17,759 nucleotides of DNA. It comes from Acidimicrobiaceae bacterium. Its GTDB lineage: Bacteria > Actinomycetota > Acidimicrobiia > Acidimicrobiales > RAAP-2. Below the pieces are notes generated by a model that searched no databases, was not told the DNA's origin, and saw nothing but the letters and a program-made list of their open reading frames with translations. A program made the position numbers and the translations under genes. Of the stretch, positions 7,426 through 14,004 are shown in pieces (the first letter of the stretch is position 1; each line of letters starts with the position of its first letter). Where the stretch lies: NCBI GenBank assembly GCA_003133005.1, contig PKZI01000010.1, positions 1 through 17,759 of the forward strand. The letters are read 5' to 3'.

Positions 7426-8399
7426 CGTTCGAAACCCGGTCCGTCGAGCTCTGGGTTGGCATCATCAGTTCCACTGACCGCGCTGTCCTCGTTGTCGGCG
7501 GTGAGGACGAGAAAGGCTTCTTCGAGGCCAACACCGTGTACTTCGAAGTCGCGCGCAGCGGGATAGCGGGTCAGTAATTCGCGCAGCACGCGATCAGACG
7601 TCGCCGAGTCGCTGCACGACAGTGTGATGCCTTCTCCCTGGCGCTCCGCTTTCGCGACACCCTCAATGGTCATCAGCTCTTCTGCACTTACCTCGCTCAA
7701 AGTTGCTCGGATGACTCGGCCGCCTACTTTGGCTTTGATCTCCGTGGGCGGACCGTCCGCGACGACACGGCCTCGCGCCATAAGCACGATCCGGTCGGCG
7801 TACGCGTCGGCTTCTTCGAGGTAGTGGGTCGCAAAGATTACGGTCTTGCCGCCTGCCACGACCGAACGCATGATGTTCCAGAAATCGCGCCGTCCTTCCA
7901 CGTCGATGGCGGCCGTTGGTTCATCGAGTACCAGAAGGTCGGGATCGGCAACAAGGGCGACGGCAAATCGAACTCGCTGGGTCTGTCCACCGGAAAGTTT
8001 TGTCGTTGATCGAGTGGCGATCTCGGCGGTGCCGGTCATTTCTAAGACGTGGTCGACGTCCAGCGGATGGGGATAGAGCGAGGCCACCATAGTTATCAGT
8101 TCTCGCACGTTCAGATACTGCGGGGGAGAGCCCGTCTGGAGCATGCCCCCCACGTGCCCGGCGAGTACTGCATTAGCGGGCGTGGTTCCAAAAAGTGTGA
8201 CCGTACCCTTGTCGGGTCGAGAGAGGCCGAGAATCATGTCGATGGTGGTGGTCTTGCCCGCACCGTTCGGACCGAGTAGCGCCACAATCTCGCCGGTCTC
8301 AATCGTCAAGCTGACGTCACGCACGGCGGCGACTGAACCGAAGGACTTGGAGAGATGGTCGACAACGATTCCGTGTGGGCGTCGCGTTGTCTCATTCAT
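7422..8399 (-). CDS. ABC transporter ATP-binding protein (drug/ABC-2 export type)
   Basis: 325 aa from ATG 8399-8397. This start puts the ABC fold right at the N-terminus (IVVDHLSKSFGSVAAVRDVS); the open frame extends 63 codons further upstream but carries no recognisable sequence. No good ribosome site is visible, so a leaderless or different start remains possible. Motifs in order are Walker A GPNGAGKTT (43-51), Q-loop around Q88, signature LSGGQTQR (135-142), Walker B LLVLDEP (155-161) and the H-loop His192 (ATHYLEEAD). The C-terminal region (230-325) is the extension typical of ABC-2 exporters of the DrrA/NatA type and ends in an acidic tail. It powers export together with the permease encoded immediately downstream. 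No regulator gene is attached; the 549-base upstream gap probably holds the promoter. Confidence 0.9.
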   Translation of the reverse strand: MNETTRRPHGIVVDHLSKSFGSVAAVRDVSLTIETGEIVALLGPNGAGKTTTIDMILGLSRPDKGTVTLFGTTPANAVLAGHVGGMLQTGSPPQYLNVRELITMVASLYPHPLDVDHVLEMTGTAEIATRSTTKLSGGQTQRVRFAVALVADPDLLVLDEPTAAIDVEGRRDFWNIMRSVVAGGKTVIFATHYLEEADAYADRIVLMARGRVVADGPPTEIKAKVGGRVIRATLSEVSAEELMTIEGVAKAERQGEGITLSCSDSATSDRVLRELLTRYPAARDFEVHGVGLEEAFLVLTADNEDSAVSGTDDANPELDGPGFER

Positions 8400-8948
8400 T
8401 GGGAGGCTCGCGTCGTACGAAGGTCGACCAAACGCACCAATCGTCGAAATCGGCACGATTCGGAGGTGAAGGTTGATTGCTGCAGAAAATGAACCTCGGT
8501 TGACGCTGTCAATGTCGTCTTCAAGGCGCGATGGCCAACATTGAGTATTCGAACAATGCGCTTCACGATTTCTGAGGATAGACGGCAACGACGGGCAAGG
8601 CGAAGAGAAGTTCGAGCCACACGAGATTGACGGGAAATTACGGTATGGGACCTACCCGTGAGATGCAAAGAACTCCTTGGTGGCGTGCGCAACTCCGTTG
8701 GCGAGTCTCGGCGCCGAAGTGGGGTAGTCCTTGGGACGAAAGTGGAGTTCTCTCAAAATGTTGGGTAAATTTCGATTTCCTTTGGTCGCCTCGGCTCACT
8801 TCTCGTGGGACACAAGAGTTGTCGAGGCGACGACGTGCTCTACGATGTTCAGTACATAGGTAATTCCAGAGGCATTTTTTGTGTCGCGTTGGTCGCGGTG
8901 ACAAAGCCCGTTACGTCTTTGCGCGTCCAATTAGTGAAGGAGTGGTTG
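8400..8948. other. 549-base divergent intergenic region without a convincing gene
   Basis: Short open frames on both strands here have no recognisable composition or ribosome sites. A small dyad TTGAC-GCT-GTCAA (8500-8512) contains, on the minus strand, a consensus -35 TTGACA. A poor -10 (TTTTCT) lies 17 bases downstream, a possible promoter for the ABC operon. On the plus strand, TTGTCG (8819-8824), a 16-base spacer and TACGAT (8841-8846) could be the promoter of the PPOX gene. The gap is unusually long for this window, and nothing else in it was identified. Confidence 0.4.
8819..8846 (+). promoter_or_regulatory. candidate promoter for the PPOX gene
   Basis: TTGTCG (8819-8824) and TACGAT (8841-8846) are separated by 16 bases, about 100 bases upstream of the PPOX start. 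The match to sigma-70-type consensus is partial. Confidence 0.3.
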
Positions 8949-9404
8949 ATGACTACCGAACTACCGGAGAGTCATGCGGATCTCCTCGAACGACCGCTCT
9001 TCGCCCACTTGGCAACCATCCGCCCCGACGGCAGTCCACAAAGCAGTGTTATGTGGTTCGATTGGGACGGACGTCGAGTCCGTTTTTCTCATACCAGCAC
9101 GCGCCAAAAGTACCGCAATCTTCTCGCTGACGGTCGCGTGTCGTTCCATGTCCAGGATCCTGAAAACGCTTACCGGACCCTAGAGGTCCGTGGTCGAGTT
9201 GAATCGATGGATCCCGACCTCGACGCCACGTTCTACCGAAGTCTCCAGCAGCGGTACGGATCGAACGTGCCCGTGCTCGACGCGGATGTCCGTGTCGTGA
9301 TCGTCGTCGAACCTACCAACTTCGTTGCCGTATTCGGCGGTCTGACCAAAGTCGAAACGGACGCGCTCACAGCACTATTGGAACAACTCGATGAAGGTGT
9401 TTGA
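8949..9404 (+). CDS. PPOX-class (pyridoxamine 5'-phosphate oxidase-fold) F420-dependent oxidoreductase
   Basis: 151 aa from ATG 8949, with AAGGAG (8937-8942) six bases upstream. The split beta-barrel signature is clear: LLERPLFAHLATIRPDGSP (12-30), then SSVMWFDWDGRRVRFSHTSTRQKYRNL (32-58) and TLEVRGRVE (78-86). The TRQKYRNL stretch is where Rv1155-like members contact the phosphate of F420 or a flavin. Actinobacterial proteins of this length and pattern are generally annotated as TIGR03618-type F420-dependent enzymes. Their substrates are mostly unknown, though some reduce small heteroaromatic compounds. It stands alone, with its 3' end converging on the Rrf2 regulator 62 bases away. It is the second F420-type enzyme in the window, after the DDN-like protein at 4676-5143. 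Confidence 0.88.
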   Translation: MTTELPESHADLLERPLFAHLATIRPDGSPQSSVMWFDWDGRRVRFSHTSTRQKYRNLLADGRVSFHVQDPENAYRTLEVRGRVESMDPDLDATFYRSLQQRYGSNVPVLDADVRVVIVVEPTNFVAVFGGLTKVETDALTALLEQLDEGV

Positions 9405-9466
9405 GGTGTCGGTTCTTTGAGTCGACGAAGAGTCGCGCTCTACAAAAAGGACAACTCTTCTACGAA

Positions 9467-9955
9467 CTAGGGCATCTTTTGAACAGTCTTCGTGAAATTG
9501 ACGAAGAGTGACGGTTTCGTTCGGTTAGAACGAACCAGCATTTCGTCGAGCGATTGTTGGATTGTGAATCGCGCCAGCGCGTCGTTCGCCGCTTTTTCGG
9601 CAACGTCGTAGATATCTGAAAGAACCGGCCCGATGCTTAAACCGATTGGACAGTTCACTGAAGGCGCAGAACTGTGTAATGCAAATGGAGAACCTTCGCC
9701 AAGGGCGTTCTTTACTTCAAGAAGCGTTATATCTGCGGCCGGTCGCGAGAGCGTCCACCCCGCCGGCGTGCCGCGGTGTGACACGACGAGTTCCGCCTCT
9801 CGAAGCTCGCTAAGTAGGCGACGTATGACGACGGGATTCGTTCGAACACTTGCGGCGATGCTCGCTGAAGTCGCTGGACCTCCACCAATTTCGGAGTAGA
9901 GACCAATCCACGCGAGGGCGTGCACCGCTATCGTCAGCCGGCTGTTCGCGCTCAA
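9467..9955 (-). CDS. Rrf2-family transcriptional regulator
   Basis: 162 aa from a TTG start at 9955-9953. The TTG is four bases past the stop of the upstream MBL gene, and a GAGGAAG ribosome site lies inside the end of that gene. The frame runs open far upstream within the MBL gene, but those residues are not Rrf2-like. The start gives MSANSRLTIAVHALAWIGLY, the standard Rrf2 N-terminus. The winged HTH covers residues 27-70: TSASIAASVRTNPVVIRRLL, LREAELVVSHRGTPAGWTLS. Only one cysteine is present (C102, in SVNCPIG); the three-cysteine cluster that holds a [2Fe-2S] centre in IscR or NsrR is absent. It would therefore sense, if anything, through a single thiol or another ligand. It forms an operon with the MBL hydrolase and probably autoregulates via the palindrome at 10842-10870. 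Confidence 0.88.
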   Translation of the reverse strand: MSANSRLTIAVHALAWIGLYSEIGGGPATSASIAASVRTNPVVIRRLLSELREAELVVSHRGTPAGWTLSRPAADITLLEVKNALGEGSPFALHSSAPSVNCPIGLSIGPVLSDIYDVAEKAANDALARFTIQQSLDEMLVRSNRTKPSLFVNFTKTVQKMP

Positions 9956-9959
9956 TCTG

Positions 9960-10823
9960 TCACTTCCTCGGGAGTGACGCGGGTGCGCCCTTGATCTGCT
10001 TCGCCGCGCCCCATAATGAACCAGGGTTGGCCCGACGGGGGTGGCGTCTAAGGACGGACTCGTAGAGTTCGAGTGCGGTCGACGTGATGCGTTCTGCTTC
10101 GATGAAGTCCTTGAGATATTGAATCGAGTCGTCAATCGTTGCCGGGTCATCTGCACGGTCAGGATATTTATGTCCGGCGACAACGTGAATCGGGTCTAGT
10201 GATTTCACCATCTCGAGTGAAGCAATCCATTCCATCCGTGATTCGCGAGTCGATTCGGCCAAATACATGTGCGTCTCGTTGTAGACAACGTCGCCGGCAA
10301 CGACGAGACTGATGTCCGGCACCCAGAGGAAGGTCGTGCCTTCGGTGTCGGTATGGCCTGCCTGCACAATTTGTAATGCATGACCCTCAAGTTCGAAATG
10401 GTCGTCCTCGATAATCTCGGGCAGCACCGGAACCGGAATTTGGCCGGGAAACAGACGTCCCCAAAAACCGTCACGGTATTCCTCGCGCGCCTGGATTTGG
10501 GACTCGGCGAAGGTGCCGGAGGTCCCAATTGCCCGCGCCGAGGGGAATGCCTCGAGTAGTTGACCGATCCCGTAGACGTGGTCACCGTGCCCGTGGGTGA
10601 GGTACACGTGAGTGAGGCGGCGGTTGTGTTCCTTGACCCATTCGATGAGCGCTTCGTTCTGGGCAACCGTAGTGAAGGTGTCGACCAGAACCGCGTCGTG
10701 ATCACCAAAGATGAGTGTGGACGAGTTGGTTACCCACCGTAGGTCCTCGTTGTCACCTGCGGGCAGGTCTCTCGTCAGTCCTTCGCGTCGCATGAGTAGC
10801 GAGTCGTAATGAAGTGATGGCAT
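9960..10823 (-). CDS. MBL-fold metallo-hydrolase
   Basis: 287 aa, ATG at 10823-10821 with AAAGGAA four bases upstream. The metallo-beta-lactamase fold is shown by TNSSTLIFGDHDAVLVDTF (32-50), the metal motif H77-G-H79-G-D81-H82, H157 (QAGHTDTEGTTFLW), D178 (VVAGDVVYNETHMYL) and H218 (VVAGHKYPD). A full dinuclear metal site is therefore present. No signal peptide is visible, so it is probably cytoplasmic. The substrate cannot be told from the sequence; related proteins range from thioesterases and lactonases to persulfide enzymes. Co-expression with an Rrf2 regulator and the region's other redox genes hints at a stress or detoxification role, as inference only. The last codons carry the ribosome site of the regulator gene. 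Confidence 0.88.
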   Translation of the reverse strand: MPSLHYDSLLMRREGLTRDLPAGDNEDLRWVTNSSTLIFGDHDAVLVDTFTTVAQNEALIEWVKEHNRRLTHVYLTHGHGDHVYGIGQLLEAFPSARAIGTSGTFAESQIQAREEYRDGFWGRLFPGQIPVPVLPEIIEDDHFELEGHALQIVQAGHTDTEGTTFLWVPDISLVVAGDVVYNETHMYLAESTRESRMEWIASLEMVKSLDPIHVVAGHKYPDRADDPATIDDSIQYLKDFIEAERITSTALELYESVLRRHPRRANPGSLWGAAKQIKGAPASLPRK

Positions 10824-10841
10824 TTCGTTCCTTTCGTGAAA

Positions 10842-10870
10842 TTTAATGTAACTATAATGGTTACATTAAA
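10842..10870. promoter_or_regulatory. Rrf2-type operator palindrome upstream of the MBL-Rrf2 operon
   Basis: TTTAATGTAAC (10842-10852), the seven bases TATAATG, then GTTACATTAAA (10860-10870). The arms are perfectly complementary over 11 bases. It lies 19 bases upstream of the MBL start. Long AT-rich palindromes of this kind are usual Rrf2 binding sites, so autoregulation is likely. The centre holds a perfect TATAAT on the plus strand (10853-10858), facing away from the operon. Confidence 0.75.
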
Positions 10871-11006
10871 AGAAAGCAAATGAGCGGCGCCTCGGTGAAT
10901 CTTCGAATCCATGAATCAAATGGTTGTATCCACTCAAAAACCTAGAAATCGTGAACTCGATCAACGCCGCTCAAGCTTGAGACACTTGACGTTCAAATCT
11001 TCGGCC

Positions 11007-11032
11007 AACGGACGTCGTGCCCGTCCGTTTTT
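11007..11032 (+). terminator. rho-independent terminator on the plus strand with no obvious upstream gene
   Basis: AACGGACG (11007-11014), a seven-base loop, CGTCCGTT (11022-11029), then further T residues to 11032 give an 8-bp GC-containing stem and a T-tract. The orientation is rightward. No convincing plus-strand gene ends here; the only transcript it could end would start near the TATAAT at 10853-10858. Confidence 0.55.
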
Positions 11033-11107
11033 CGCAGAACTTCAATGTCCCAAATCGAAGGGTTCTGGTTTTAATAACAGCGCTTACAAGTTTTGTCTTG
11101 TATCACG

Positions 11108-11650
11108 TCAACGTAGTTTCCTGCGCTGAATCACTAGAACGGCGACGCCGCTTGGTGGAGGTGGCGTGAACGCCGATCGTGGTAAGGGACGTCCGACGGA
11201 ACAGTCAAATTCTTTGCGCCATCGACCTGCACCAGGAGGCTTCCCCCAGACCCATCGATCTGCGACGTGCCAGGGCACAATGATGTCGGCGCGAATAAGT
11301 TGGCTGCCGGGTGACGTGAGACGACGCAAGAGTGCAACCGAAATGGCGAAGGGCGGGTTCGCGACGACTCGAAAAGGTCGTCGCGGTAGGCGTACGTCGG
11401 CCCCATCGGCACGCACAACAGTGATCGTGGCGTTCACAAAACTCTCGCGCAGGTCTTGGGCGCGAGCGGGGTGTAACTCGAAGGCAATGACACGAGCGCC
11501 TCGTTCGAGAAGTGGTCGCGTTAACGAACCGCTACCAGCTCCGACATCGAGCACCAAGTCGCCGGAGCGAATTCCGGCGTTATCAACCAGTCGTTCGGCC
11601 CAGCGACTATCGAGTCGGTGCCACCCCCATCGTGTCTGTCGCCCGGACAC
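11108..11650 (-). CDS. erm: short Erm(37)-like 23S rRNA (adenine-N6)-methyltransferase
   Basis: 180 aa from a GTG (11650-11648) with no clear ribosome site. The N-terminus RWGWHRLDSRWAERLV, the SAM motif LDVGAGSGSLT (34-44), E58-L-H-P, the acidic D82 in RADGADVRLP, then PFRVVANPPFAIS with the catalytic NPPF (98-101), and a C-terminal PRSAFTPPPPSGVAVLVIQRRK are all in the order and spacing of mycobacterial Erm(37) (about 179 aa). Like Erm(37), it lacks the C-terminal helical domain of classical Erm proteins. Family members methylate A2058 or its neighbours in 23S rRNA and lower binding of macrolides and related drugs. Whether this environmental homologue confers resistance or does another rRNA modification is not visible. 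It is divergent from a GNAT gene, 121 bases away. A KsgA-type housekeeping role is less likely given its size. Confidence 0.85.
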   Translation of the reverse strand: MSGRQTRWGWHRLDSRWAERLVDNAGIRSGDLVLDVGAGSGSLTRPLLERGARVIAFELHPARAQDLRESFVNATITVVRADGADVRLPRRPFRVVANPPFAISVALLRRLTSPGSQLIRADIIVPWHVADRWVWGKPPGAGRWRKEFDCSVGRPLPRSAFTPPPPSGVAVLVIQRRKLR

Positions 11651-11771
11651 GGCTGACCATCGTGAACATTGTCATACGGCAACCATACGTCAGGCATTCA
11701 CGAAGGGAATGTCTGGTCACCATCGCAGACCTGCCAACAGACTTGAGTTCCAGTCAATGGAATAATTAAGC

Positions 11772-12278
11772 ATGCTTATCTTGAGGGAACCTACCGTTGA
11801 GGATCGTCTCGCCGTAGCGAGAGTCCACGTTCGGTCGTGGCAAATTGGTTATCAGGGCCTCATGCCAAGCGACTACCTCGAACAACTCCGGCCCGAAGAC
11901 CGGGCCGCTCGTTACACTTTCGGCGAACCAACGTCAGTTAGTTCCCATTGGACCGTTGCTCTCGAGAAGGATAGGTTGATCGGCTTTGTGAACTCTGGAC
12001 GCTGTCGCGACTCGGATACACAAGATCATGGTGAAATTTTTGCACTTTACGTTGACCCGGACTTTTGGCGCCAAGGTGTGGGACGCGCTCTCATGGAGTC
12101 AGCGCAAGCCAATTTTCGCCAGATGGGTTGGCACACCGCCAACCTCTGGGTTCTCGAAGGCAACATGAGAGCCATCGACTTCTATGAGCGAGAAGGTTGG
12201 TCGCGAGACGGCGAAGGTCGTACCGAAGAAGTCTGGGGCTTGGAGGTGTCGTCTATCCGATTTCAGCGATCGTTCTGA
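11772..12278 (+). CDS. GNAT-family N-acetyltransferase
   Basis: 168 aa from ATG 11772. The N-terminus LILREPTVEDRLAVARVHVRSWQIGYQGLMPSDYL is typical of GNAT proteins of the aminoglycoside/amino-acid acetyltransferase-like type. The acetyl-CoA motif A is ALYVDPDFWRQGVGRALM (91-108), with R100-Q-G-V-G-R105 forming the pyrophosphate loop. Motif B is LWVLEGNMRAIDFYEREGW (125-143). The acceptor is unknown; the group includes protein, small-molecule and antibiotic acetylases. No Shine-Dalgarno is visible. AATAAT (11761-11766) ends five bases before the ATG, which would suit a leaderless transcript, but no -35 is evident. It lies divergent from the Erm-like gene, which raises a resistance role as a possibility only. 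Confidence 0.85.
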   Translation: MLILREPTVEDRLAVARVHVRSWQIGYQGLMPSDYLEQLRPEDRAARYTFGEPTSVSSHWTVALEKDRLIGFVNSGRCRDSDTQDHGEIFALYVDPDFWRQGVGRALMESAQANFRQMGWHTANLWVLEGNMRAIDFYEREGWSRDGEGRTEEVWGLEVSSIRFQRSF

Positions 12279-12380
12279 TGGCCAGCTACAAATCGTTGCT
12301 GACCCTACGTTTGAAATCCTTCAATGCACTCATCAGGCAACATTTTCGGTACCGGCACAGGATTTGGCATAATTTTACTG

Positions 12381-12460
12381 CGAAATACCCCTTATGAGGT
12401 GTTGAGTGAAGTCCTCTTTCGTAGTTTACGCTACGAAAATCCCCTTATAAGGGGTATAAT
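12381..12460 (+). promoter_or_regulatory. repeat-bearing promoter/operator of the AbiE operon, leaderless -10
   Basis: Two direct repeats of 19 bases (12381-12399 and 12434-12452) share CGAAA followed by CCCCTTAT and match at 16 positions, 53 bases apart. The second contains the perfect 14-base palindrome CCCCTTATAAGGGG (12441-12454). A dyad TTTCGTAG (12417-12424) / CTACGAAA (12431-12438) lies between them. The perfect -10 TATAAT (12455-12460) abuts the palindrome and ends six bases before the antitoxin ATG, so the transcript would be leaderless. AbiEi antitoxins of other systems repress their own promoters through repeats, and this layout fits. Confidence 0.65.
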
Positions 12461-12466
12461 GAAGTC

Positions 12467-13198
12467 ATGCCTAGGAAGTCGTCACTACCACGCGTCCAAG
12501 ATCTCACTCAAGACCAGTGGGGCCTGGTCACGCGCCGTCAGGTGGAAGAGGCAGGGATTGGCTCAACCACCGCGGAACGCCTCACTGGACCAGGTGGAGG
12601 ACTGGAGCGAGTCGCCCATGGCGTCTACCAGATCGCGGGGTCGCCGATCCCAGATCATCGAGACCTCCGGGCAGCCTGGCTCCAGCTGGCACCCGAAGTG
12701 CCCGCGTGGGAGCGAACAGCAGAACAAGGTGTCATGTCTCACCGTTCGGCCGCATCCCTATACGGACTCGGGCACTTTCCCGCCGACCGGCACGAATTCA
12801 CGTTCCCAGTCCGGCGCCAGACACGGCGCCAGGATGTCCGTATCCACGTTCGCCAGATCAAAGACGATGAGTGGATTGCGCTTAAGGGCCTACCGGTAAC
12901 TCGACCATCGAGGATCGTCTCGGATCTGCTGTGGCGGCGCGAAGATCCCGAGGGGGTCGCGCAGATTGTTATCGAAGCGTGCCGCAGCGCCTTCGACTAT
13001 CCAGGTACCTTCGTGGACAGTCTTGCACCGCACGCGTTTCGGTTCGGCCTTAGGCGCGGAGATGGGTTCGCCCTTCTGAAGTGGTTTCTAGATCTCGTGG
13101 GCGACTCGGACACGCAACGTTGGCTCGGGGAAGCACGAGAGCACATAAATCGCAGTGTGTTTAATGAAGACGGATCGCCTTCGCCGGTGAGTGCATGA
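12467..13198 (+). CDS. AbiEi-family antitoxin (type IV toxin-antitoxin), intact
   Basis: 243 aa from ATG 12467; the -10 six bases away implies leaderless translation. The N-terminal winged HTH (about 17-57) reads DQWGLVTRRQVEEAGIGSTTAERL, then LERVAHGVYQIAG. The C-terminal AbiEi part has VMSHRSAASLYGLG (89-102) and the typical KGLPVTRPSRIVSDLLWRR segment (140-158). AbiEi proteins bind their promoter and counteract an AbiEii nucleotidyltransferase toxin without direct protein neutralisation (type IV), and many limit phage spread. The stop overlaps the ATG of the toxin gene as ATGA, the usual operon layout. The toxin here is broken, so this antitoxin is an orphan unless it serves another toxin. 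It appears full length with no damage. Confidence 0.85.
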   Translation: MPRKSSLPRVQDLTQDQWGLVTRRQVEEAGIGSTTAERLTGPGGGLERVAHGVYQIAGSPIPDHRDLRAAWLQLAPEVPAWERTAEQGVMSHRSAASLYGLGHFPADRHEFTFPVRRQTRRQDVRIHVRQIKDDEWIALKGLPVTRPSRIVSDLLWRREDPEGVAQIVIEACRSAFDYPGTFVDSLAPHAFRFGLRRGDGFALLKWFLDLVGDSDTQRWLGEAREHINRSVFNEDGSPSPVSA

Positions 13199-13395
13199 CA
13201 GCGCGAACGCGATACGCCACTCCAGCGGCGTTCCGACGCGCTCTCACCGATCGCATCACGGCAGTGTCGGCATTTGCGCCGTGGACCGAGCCGCAGCTCC
13301 AGCGGTAAGTCGCCCACGACCGGCTCCTTGAACGCCTATACATTTTCGACGATGGCTGGATTGTGAAGGGCGCAACGGCGCTGCTCGCCCGGGTT
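13195..13395 (+). pseudogene. remnant of AbiEii nucleotidyltransferase toxin (in-frame stop, C-terminus lost)
   Basis: The reading frame starts at ATG 13195, overlapping the antitoxin stop (ATGA). It encodes MTARTRYATPAAFRRALTDR and about 17 more residues, then hits TAA at 13306-13308 (codon 38). The same frame continues after the stop with VAHDRLLERLYIFDDGWIVK and GATALLARV. This is the conserved AbiEii region in which K-G-x-T-A-L precedes the catalytic Asp motif. Beyond about 13395 the similarity ends; the catalytic DxD and the rest of the protein are absent. A GTG at 13363 in this frame could only give a nonfunctional fragment. The gene is dead by two lesions, a nonsense codon and a truncation, right where the converging secreted-protein gene ends (13420). 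Confidence 0.75.
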
Positions 13396-13419
13396 GCGCT
13401 CGACTTGATGGGAGTGAGT

Positions 13420-13998
13420 TCATTTCATCTTCGCCAAGGCTTGGACGACGAAGCCTTGAAATTGGCTTACGTTGACAGGCGATATGTCAGCCTCCATTAC
13501 CACCGCCACAATCTTCCCCACCCGAGCCACGAGCACGTCGAGCTCATCGTTGACGCCATTTGTTGCCGCGGTGAAAACGTACGCAGCCGACTGGTTACCA
13601 AAGCGAGGGAAGGACATCCGTCCTATATGCACGGTCGTCTTCTTTCCGCTCGTCGTAACCCTCTGGCAATGATCAAGGGCTTCGATTTTCTTGTGCAGTC
13701 CATTCTGAATCGTCGCGACCGAAGTAGACCCGTAGGACGCCAACCCCTCGTACAATTCGGGAAGACCGCCTCCATCGGCAAAAATGACGGTGGACTTTGT
13801 CGAAGGCTTCGGTCCAACCTGTGCGCTGATACAGCCTGAGACGCTTCCCGATCCTGCCAGGTGGACGACGCTCCAACCGATAGGCATCTGGTTGATGCTT
13901 AATAGTTCGTTCGAAAGTTTGGAAGCAGAGGCGCCCGCGCTCGGAACAATGCCCATGGACAAAGAGACCACTATGACTAAGGCGATTACGCGATACAT
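13420..13998 (-). CDS. secreted protein of unknown function
   Basis: 192 aa from ATG 13998-13996, chosen because AGGAGG (14009-14004) lies five bases upstream. An in-frame GTG two codons earlier is less well placed. Residues 1-25 (MYRVIALVIVVSLSMGIVPS, then AGASA) form a Sec signal peptide with cleavage likely after A23 or A25. No lipobox cysteine follows, so it is probably released or loosely envelope-bound. The mature part has QMPIGWSVV (38-45) and two cysteines (C56, C111) that could form a disulfide, in a layout common to small exported actinobacterial proteins of unknown function. No family was recognised with confidence. Its 3' end meets the broken AbiEii toxin, so an event here may have joined the two. 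Confidence 0.7.
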   Translation of the reverse strand: MYRVIALVIVVSLSMGIVPSAGASASKLSNELLSINQMPIGWSVVHLAGSGSVSGCISAQVGPKPSTKSTVIFADGGGLPELYEGLASYGSTSVATIQNGLHKKIEALDHCQRVTTSGKKTTVHIGRMSFPRFGNQSAAYVFTAATNGVNDELDVLVARVGKIVAVVMEADISPVNVSQFQGFVVQALAKMK

Positions 13999-14004
13999 TG
14001 GCAC

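Noticed and set aside
8627..8863. Small plus-strand frame rich in tryptophan upstream of the PPOX gene
   Set aside because: No ribosome site and no recognisable family; it lies in the proposed promoter region and looks like chance.
9427..9460. GAAGAGT / ACTCTTC repeat between PPOX and Rrf2 genes
   Set aside because: A 7-bp stem with a 20-base loop and no T-run; probably chance.
10911..11129. 72-codon plus-strand frame between the MBL and Erm-like genes
   Set aside because: It runs through a clear terminator hairpin and into the Erm-like gene, with no ribosome site or family resemblance.
11166..11765. 199-codon plus-strand frame opposite the Erm-like gene
   Set aside because: Antisense shadow of the methyltransferase; the minus strand has all SAM and NPPF motifs.
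12441..13395. Short palindromes and repeats considered as a CRISPR array or origin
   Set aside because: Only two repeat copies at one promoter, no regular spacers and no initiator gene; they fit an operator instead.
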